Source of the DNA: JAYSYM01 sp964543475
GTDB lineage: Bacteria > Bdellovibrionota > Bdellovibrionia > Bdellovibrionales > JAMPXM01
DNA length: 64,000 nucleotides
Assembly (NCBI GenBank): GCA_964543475.1
Contig: CAZIYJ010000003.1
Location: 1 to 64,000, forward strand
Direction of reading: 5' to 3'
Position 1 is the first letter of the stretch, and each line of letters opens with the position of its first letter. The notes under the pieces are model-generated. The model was not told the DNA's origin. It did no database searches and saw only the letters and a program-made list of their open reading frames with translations. Below, piece by piece: positions 59,584-64,000 of this stretch. A program made the position numbers and the translations under genes.

Positions 59584-59614
59584 CTTCGCGCTGCGCGGAA
59601 ATAATCTAGAGTTT
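59584..59614. repeat. GC palindrome repeat A, copy 6 (one base lost)
   Basis: TTCGCGC/GCGCGGAA around T with the tail ATAATCTAGAGTTT. The first arm lacks one C compared with other copies. Confidence 0.72.
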
Positions 59615-59652
59615 CGATTGATGCTCCGACCACGCGAAGCTAGCCTAAGCAG

Positions 59653-60141
59653 ATGAAGGCCATAGTGATAATCTTAGCCATGCTTCTAGCAGCGGCCGCA
59701 CAAACTCCAGCGCAAGCAGCGACTGTGATCTCGTGCAACGACGGGGACACCTGCAAGTTCAACGACCGCGGAAAAACCGTCAGCGTGCGCATCGCAGGAA
59801 TCGACGCTCCCGAAAAAGGCCAAAAAGACTACAAGCTCGCAAAAGAATATCTGCTCTCGCTCCTAAAAAACCAAACCGCCGAACTCAAATGCAACGGCCG
59901 CAGCTACAAACGAAAAGTCTGCACCATCTTCGTTCAAAAAAAAGACATCGGCGAATTGATGGTCACTCATGGCTACGCCTGGGATTCCCCCAAATACTCG
60001 AAAGGCAAATACACCAAACCCATGCAACGTGCCCAATCGGCTAAGCTTGGAATTTGGAAGAACCCTCGAGTGCAAAGTCCATTTTGTTTTCGGCATAAGA
60101 GGGCGGTGGAGTGTGTGCGAGCGCCTGCTGAAGTAGAGTAA
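59653..60141 (+). CDS. Exported thermonuclease (staphylococcal nuclease-like)
   Basis: A 162-residue protein with a signal peptide (KAIVIILAMLLAAAAQTPAQA). The SNase core has VISCNDGDTCKF (metal-site Asp), VRIAGIDAPEKGQKDY (Arg and Glu), and YKRKVCTIFVQKKDIGELMV with the later Arg. Secreted SNases cut DNA and RNA. The gene favours C-ending codons, unlike most neighbours, which suggests transfer. A 25-base part is copied near 59007. Confidence 0.85.
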   Translation: MKAIVIILAMLLAAAAQTPAQAATVISCNDGDTCKFNDRGKTVSVRIAGIDAPEKGQKDYKLAKEYLLSLLKNQTAELKCNGRSYKRKVCTIFVQKKDIGELMVTHGYAWDSPKYSKGKYTKPMQRAQSAKLGIWKNPRVQSPFCFRHKRAVECVRAPAEVE

Positions 60142-60190
60142 TTGAAGTTCCAAGAAATTTCGGATAGTTATGAAAGTCTAATGGGGGAGC

Positions 60191-60898
60191 ATGAAGGCAA
60201 AAGATTTATCAAACGAACTTAATTTTTCCATGTCACTTGCAAGCAGACTTCTTTTTCCACCTATACTTGGCATCGCTAAATTCGTCCAACTTGGGCTAGC
60301 AGATATAATTTACTGGATAGCTGCTAAGTTGATTGTGATTACAGCAAGCCATGAAGAAAAACGCTTGGTGATGGATAGAGCCAACAACTCTCAAAAATTT
60401 ACACTTTCAATATTTTTCGCATTAACCGGTGCGGCAAATTTCATGTCAGGTCTTCATTCTGCGCGTTCAGTAAAAGGTAAGATATTGTTTACTCATCCTG
60501 GAACGCGATTTGTGGCTTATGAGCGTCGGAAAACTAAAACGAGTTTTAATATTCGGGGTGTTAACGCTAATGGGAACTTAATCTGGCTGAGCTCAACAGT
60601 TCGCACTGGAGTTTTTATCAGAAGCGATTCTCACTATCTAGATGGAGATCGAATCGCCACATACTTTTGCTGGTTATCCGGAAAGTTTGAAGGGAAAGTT
60701 TTCATGCTGCCCCAGCAGTATTTGTCGTTCGATCAGATGAAGGAAGAATTGAAAGATGAAACGACTCCAGAGCTTGTTTGGATCCCAAACATAGTTTTCG
60801 TTTTTTTAATCGATGCTACGGTTGTTTTACTTGCTTGGGCACTAGCCGCGGGCATTCTAAAGCTAGATACAAATATTCTAAGTAAACGTTTTCTTTAA
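60191..60898 (+). CDS. Membrane protein of unknown function
   Basis: A 235-residue protein with N-terminal hydrophobic segments (LLFPPILGIAKFVQLGLADI, IYWIAAKLIVI), a middle soluble strand-rich region and a C-terminal helix (NIVFVFLIDATVVLLAWALA). No family recognised. GGGGGAGC precedes the ATG. It converges on the nuclease-like gene pair. Confidence 0.6.
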   Translation: MKAKDLSNELNFSMSLASRLLFPPILGIAKFVQLGLADIIYWIAAKLIVITASHEEKRLVMDRANNSQKFTLSIFFALTGAANFMSGLHSARSVKGKILFTHPGTRFVAYERRKTKTSFNIRGVNANGNLIWLSSTVRTGVFIRSDSHYLDGDRIATYFCWLSGKFEGKVFMLPQQYLSFDQMKEELKDETTPELVWIPNIVFVFLIDATVVLLAWALAAGILKLDTNILSKRFL

Positions 60899-60916
60899 TG
60901 CGATTAGTTTTGCGGT

Positions 60917-61420
60917 TCACGCAGACTCCTCAGTTTCGTAAAGGCACCAATCTCTTAACTGAAGCAGGCCATCTTGCTTTTTATACTTTTCAAAAATCGC
61001 GAGTACCGCTGGACTCAAAATCAAACGTCGCACCGATCTGCCGGAATTGATTTGAAATTTCTTTGAATGCTTTTTTACTACTTCGTAAGGAACAATCCAA
61101 AACTCTGGATCCGGAATATCCCCAAGCATGAAGAAAATGTGAGTAGGGCGTTTAACATTTTCATCTTTCGGAATCGAAAACGAGAATCCTTTTTCGTCAA
61201 TAGATAGCCTCGACTTACATTGGAACAGAAGCTCTCGCCCATTCCAACTTTTTGCCAGATAGTCTATCGCAACATCTACTAAGGGTTGATAGAGCTCATA
61301 GCCGTTACTTAGCATAATGGAAGCGAAATAGAGCTCTGCAGCTAGTCCCTTAGTGGATCTCGAAGCAAGAACTAGCGAGGGAGTTTTGAAAGCAGGACTG
61401 CGCTGATTGTTATGTGCCAT
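60917..61420 (-). CDS. PD-(D/E)xK nuclease-like protein
   Basis: A 167-residue protein. A helix with Glu29 (GLAAELYFASIMLSNGYEL), Asp53 in DVAIDYLAKS and Gln67-Lys69 in LLFQCKSR form a (D)-(Q)xK variant of the nuclease site, as in the PDDEXK_5/DUF4365 families. It could cut DNA. The C terminus has strands and helix (WIVPYEVVKKHSKKF). TAGGA precedes the ATG. The upstream gene of the pair ends 19 bases away. Confidence 0.62.
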   Translation of the reverse strand: MAHNNQRSPAFKTPSLVLASRSTKGLAAELYFASIMLSNGYELYQPLVDVAIDYLAKSWNGRELLFQCKSRLSIDEKGFSFSIPKDENVKRPTHIFFMLGDIPDPEFWIVPYEVVKKHSKKFQINSGRSVRRLILSPAVLAIFEKYKKQDGLLQLRDWCLYETEESA

Positions 61421-61439
61421 GTTTTTCCTAAGCTGGTAT

Positions 61440-62165
61440 TTAGTATACTGCTTTCAATCTCCCAATGAGTGAGGTTAGAATTTTTTCATCAAAGGTAAGG
61501 TCCAATTTCAATAGTACCTTCTTCTGGAACTCTAGATACGATGAGATGTATTCAATTTGGTCTTCTAAAGTGAATCGTGCCCAGTTGTTACTATTTTTTC
61601 TGCCATTGTGTGACTTCAACAAAATTTGAAAATTATTGGGATGATGGGTTCCAGACTTAGTCTTGTTCAAAAGCGCATTTGCGTGATCCAGAGAAAAGTC
61701 TGTGCCGAAATACCCGTTTAACTGGAGAATAATGTCTCTAAACTCAGCGGCTCGATATTGTTCGTGAGCTGTGAATCTGTCGCGTTGACCCTTGATAATC
61801 TGAGTGCGCTGAAGAGGCTGTAAATCTTCCTCCTCATCTTCTAGCTCATGTTGGCGAGCTGCTTGTTCATCCAGCCATCGAACTCTTCGTGGACTCTCAG
61901 TTTTATCCACTTCTATTCTTGCGCCAAAGGTGCCGCGCGATGTTTGCGAGCTAATTCGAGCAGCAATTTCTCGCAATCCCGTCGTTTCATTCTTTTGGCC
62001 AGCTGCTTGTCTTTCGGCCCTTTCCAGATGTGCTGGGTACTTGATCGAAAAATGAGTGGCCCATTCTAAGACTGTGACAGAAGCGTTCAATTCCTTTAGT
62101 GCCTCCAAATACAGATCGTTTATCTTCGGCTCATTCGCTAACTTTAAAGCAGAATCTCTTTTCAA
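61440..62165 (-). CDS. HNH-like nuclease protein with a winged-type N terminus
   Basis: A 241-residue protein. Residues ~25-100 look like a DNA-binding or adaptor domain (TVLEWATHFSIKYPAH ... TTGLREIAARISSQTS). An acidic linker follows (105-115), then a C-terminal HNH-like site at ~160-190: LDHANALLN (His161), HHPNNFQILL (Asn178) and KSHNGRKN (His186). CxxC zinc ribbons are absent. The TTG start has AGAAGG five bases upstream. The gene pair 61440/60917 is likely an operon. Confidence 0.6.
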   Translation of the reverse strand: MKRDSALKLANEPKINDLYLEALKELNASVTVLEWATHFSIKYPAHLERAERQAAGQKNETTGLREIAARISSQTSRGTFGARIEVDKTESPRRVRWLDEQAARQHELEDEEEDLQPLQRTQIIKGQRDRFTAHEQYRAAEFRDIILQLNGYFGTDFSLDHANALLNKTKSGTHHPNNFQILLKSHNGRKNSNNWARFTLEDQIEYISSYLEFQKKVLLKLDLTFDEKILTSLIGRLKAVY

Positions 62166-62484
62166 TTGAACCTTCTGGAAAGTAATTCGTTGGTGATAGT
62201 TGTCTATCGGCAGTTACCTAAAAACTGTTTATGTAACAGCGTGAAGTGGGCGGCTCACATTGTTACACTATTGCCTAATAAAATTAGCTACGGCTCAAAT
62301 GCGAGAAGCTCTTTTGAGGCGAGTGACTTTTCCGCCGACACAAGTTTTCAATTGTTTAGCCGCCTGAGAGTTACGAATCGCTAAGCTAATTTTCCAGAAG
62401 TGCTTAAAATAAGTGCACTCGCTATTGCTCGATTGATTCAGTATTACAGTGTGTTACACCGTCACACTTCAGATCGGAGACAAA
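62166..62484. promoter_or_regulatory. Divergent intergenic region with TGTTACA sites
   Basis: The heptamer TGTAACA occurs at 62232-62238 and its reverse complement TGTTACA at 62261-62267 and 62452-62458. The first two form an inverted pair 22 bases apart; the third sits 27 bases before the RHH start. No gene is seen here. Likely operator sites for the small RHH protein. Confidence 0.5.
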
Positions 62485-62697
62485 GTGGCGCCCTCACAAA
62501 CAAGAACGATCCGTTTCACGGATAATGACATGCAAGACATCGAACGATTCTTACAACAAAATCAAATCTTTGATTTCTCTACGCTGGCTCGTGTTGCAAT
62601 TCGTCGCTTTATCGAGAATCCATCGTTAGAAATCCGCGGAGTCTTAGCTAGCAAACGAGAACGCCCGAATCAGAGGAATGGAGAACGTAGCTTATGA
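62485..62697 (+). CDS. Small ribbon-helix-helix regulator
   Basis: About 70 residues: QTRTIRFTDNDMQDIERFLQ and FSTLARVAIRRFIENP form an RHH DNA-binding fold. The GTG at 62485 with GGAGA upstream is preferred over the GTG at 62449. Its stop overlaps the radical SAM start by four bases (ATGA). It probably controls the divergent gene clusters through the TGTTACA sites. Confidence 0.65.
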   Translation: MAPSQTRTIRFTDNDMQDIERFLQQNQIFDFSTLARVAIRRFIENPSLEIRGVLASKRERPNQRNGERSL

Positions 62698-64000
62698 ACG
62701 ACAATTTGCAAATTCCTGGTGTCTCAGCCCTCGATTCAAAAGTGATCAGCCTTGATCTTTTTAGGGAGTCCAAGCAGATAGAGCCAATTCTAGAAACTCC
62801 GCAATCTGATGATATGGAGAGAAAGTGGCGAAAGTTGAATGGGTTGTCTAAGTATAAATCCGATTTTAGTTTCGAAGGCTACAGGAGCCTGGAAATCCGG
62901 AGCCAAACGACTAAGATTCGTGGCGGAATTACCTTCGGTTCACCTTTCCGATTAGCAAATAGCCATTCAACCTGCCAACAGTGTCTGTACTCGTTCGAAG
63001 TGGATACTTACGGACGCGGCTGTATTCATGAGTGTGCGTACTGTTACGCTAAAGCCCAATTAACAGTTCATGGCTACTGGAACAATCCCATTCCCGTGCC
63101 AGCCGATATTTCCGATATTCGAGAAATTTTCTATAATGTTTTTGAAACTGATAAAAAGTCAAAGTGGCGAAATATCCTGAGTCAGAGAATTCCTTTGCGA
63201 ATTGGTTCGATGTCAGACTCGTTCATGAAGATCGATCCGAAGTATAAGGTCACTTTAGAGTTTCTGAAAATTCTAAAACACTATGACTATCCCTTCGTAG
63301 TTTTTACCAGATCAGATCTGGTTGCCAACGATACTTACCTGAAAGAACTAAACCCTAAGCTCTGCTCTGTTCAATTCAGCATTTCGTCAGTCAATGATCG
63401 ATTGAATAAACTCATTGAGCCTGGAGCTTCGTCTTCGGTTAAACGCCTCGAAGCGATTCAGAAATTAAACAACGCTGGAATACACACAACAGTTAGAATC
63501 AATCCGCTTTTTCCAATTTATCCCGACGGATATTTCACCGATCCAAACTTTAATTGGGAAGGTGACGTTCCAAAATTTGAATTTTCTTCGTTTGATATGA
63601 TTGATACGTTTGCGCATTACGACGTTAAGTCGGTGCTAGTTGGCTTTGGTCGATTCTCTCGATTTGCTTTGAATAACATCACGGAAATAACAGGAGTAAA
63701 CCTAAGGCCGTTCTACCGATTGTCCGATGCTGAAAAGAGCACCAGAGACTTTCACTTTTCTGATAAAGAGGTACGCTACTATTACGAAGAATTTAAGAGA
63801 CGGGCTCAATCTAAAGCTATGGAATTTGGTACCTGTTACATAGGCAACGGTGAAAGTCAGTTCTGGCGTGACCAAACTCTATGGGATAACAAAAAAGATT
63901 GTTGTAATATTCAAGGCAAGGTTGAGGCCTTCAAAAAAAGTTCTCGTGACATACCGTTTGAAGAGCGACTGAAGCATTCGAGCCACAAAGACATTATCTT
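62694..64000 (+). CDS. Spore-photoproduct-lyase-like radical SAM protein (partial)
   Basis: At least 435 residues with no stop before the window edge. The radical SAM motif CIHECAYC (Cys110, 114, 117) follows an additional CQQC (94-97). LRIGSMSDSFM and HTTVRINPLFP are SPL-family signatures. A Cys pair DCCNIQ (403-404) is near the edge. SPL proteins repair spore thymine dimers; this bacterium likely makes no spores, so a different DNA or tRNA substrate is possible. The start overlaps the RHH gene by four bases. Confidence 0.78.
   Translation, partial: MNDNLQIPGVSALDSKVISLDLFRESKQIEPILETPQSDDMERKWRKLNGLSKYKSDFSFEGYRSLEIRSQTTKIRGGITFGSPFRLANSHSTCQQCLYSFEVDTYGRGCIHECAYCYAKAQLTVHGYWNNPIPVPADISDIREIFYNVFETDKKSKWRNILSQRIPLRIGSMSDSFMKIDPKYKVTLEFLKILKHYDYPFVVFTRSDLVANDTYLKELNPKLCSVQFSISSVNDRLNKLIEPGASSSVKRLEAIQKLNNAGIHTTVRINPLFPIYPDGYFTDPNFNWEGDVPKFEFSSFDMIDTFAHYDVKSVLVGFGRFSRFALNNITEITGVNLRPFYRLSDAEKSTRDFHFSDKEVRYYYEEFKRRAQSKAMEFGTCYIGNGESQFWRDQTLWDNKKDCCNIQGKVEAFKKSSRDIPFEERLKHSSHKDII

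Larger units (their letters stand above)
59330..59652. other. Non-coding stretch with repeats
   Basis: An AT-rich part (59330-59450) with a short palindrome ATGTATGTACAT, then repeat B copies 2 and 3 and repeat A copy 6. No gene seen. Confidence 0.6.

Noticed and set aside
53617..59614. CRISPR array
   Set aside because: The repeats are palindromic, unevenly spaced and separated by genes; no cas genes are present.

Overview
The window looks like a chromosome segment of a Gram-negative bacterium. It encodes an LpxD lipid A enzyme, porin-like outer-membrane barrels, many lipoproteins with a lipobox, and lipocalin- and DUF1579-type exported proteins. A TIGR02147-type regulator, many small secreted proteins of unknown function and many envelope-directed hydrolases suggest Bdellovibrionota (Bdellovibrio-like, possibly predatory). 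This placement is inference from gene content; no marker was aligned. G+C looks moderate, about the mid-40s percent by eye.

Layout. 1-500: 3' end of a 23S rRNA, a 5S rRNA and a terminator. 0.5-11 kb: GNAT acetyltransferase, HD hydrolase, SugE-type exporter, VWA lipoprotein, lipocalin, SDR, soluble histidine kinase, tRNA-Pro(TGG), a beta-barrel protein and several unknown secreted proteins. 11-12.3 kb: ribosomal proteins S18 (minus strand) and L28-L24 (plus strand), outside their usual operons. 12.4-18.5 kb: nitrilase-type amidase, ETF-ubiquinone oxidoreductase, THUMP rRNA methyltransferase, NlpC/P60-like secreted protein. 18.5-25 kb: cytidine deaminase, lpxD-metG, a Lys/Ala-rich protein with infA, and tex. 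25-38 kb: beta-helix lipoprotein, HAD phosphatase, topA, a tail-specific protease, 2-oxoacid dehydrogenase E1 alpha/beta, a methyltransferase and pyrE. 38-45 kb: CNNM-type membrane protein, RRM protein, alpha/beta hydrolase, cysteine-cluster protein, and a LysR regulator divergent from an exported protein. 45-53 kb: mostly secreted or lipoprotein unknowns, including a zincin-like protein with an HExxHxxGxxD motif.

53.6-64 kb looks accessory. It holds two related families of palindromic repeats ending near AATCTAGAGTTT, an M23-like lipoprotein, an NmrA-type reductase divergent from a LysR regulator, an outer-membrane protein, an orphan ribbon-helix-helix protein, a secreted thermonuclease whose codon use differs from its neighbours, and an unusual four-gene divergent module at the right edge. 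In that module, an HNH-like protein and a PD-(D/E)xK-like protein (minus strand) face a small ribbon-helix-helix protein and a spore-photoproduct-lyase-like radical SAM protein that runs off the window (plus strand). The shared intergenic region carries repeated TGTTACA sites. This module is the best candidate for an undescribed DNA-directed system.

How the genes fit together. Translation and replication housekeeping genes (rRNA, S18, L28, L24, IF-1, MetRS, Tex, TopA) are mixed with lineage-specific exported proteins. Several unrelated proteins (L24, TopA, E1 alpha and two unknowns) carry lysine/alanine-rich tails.
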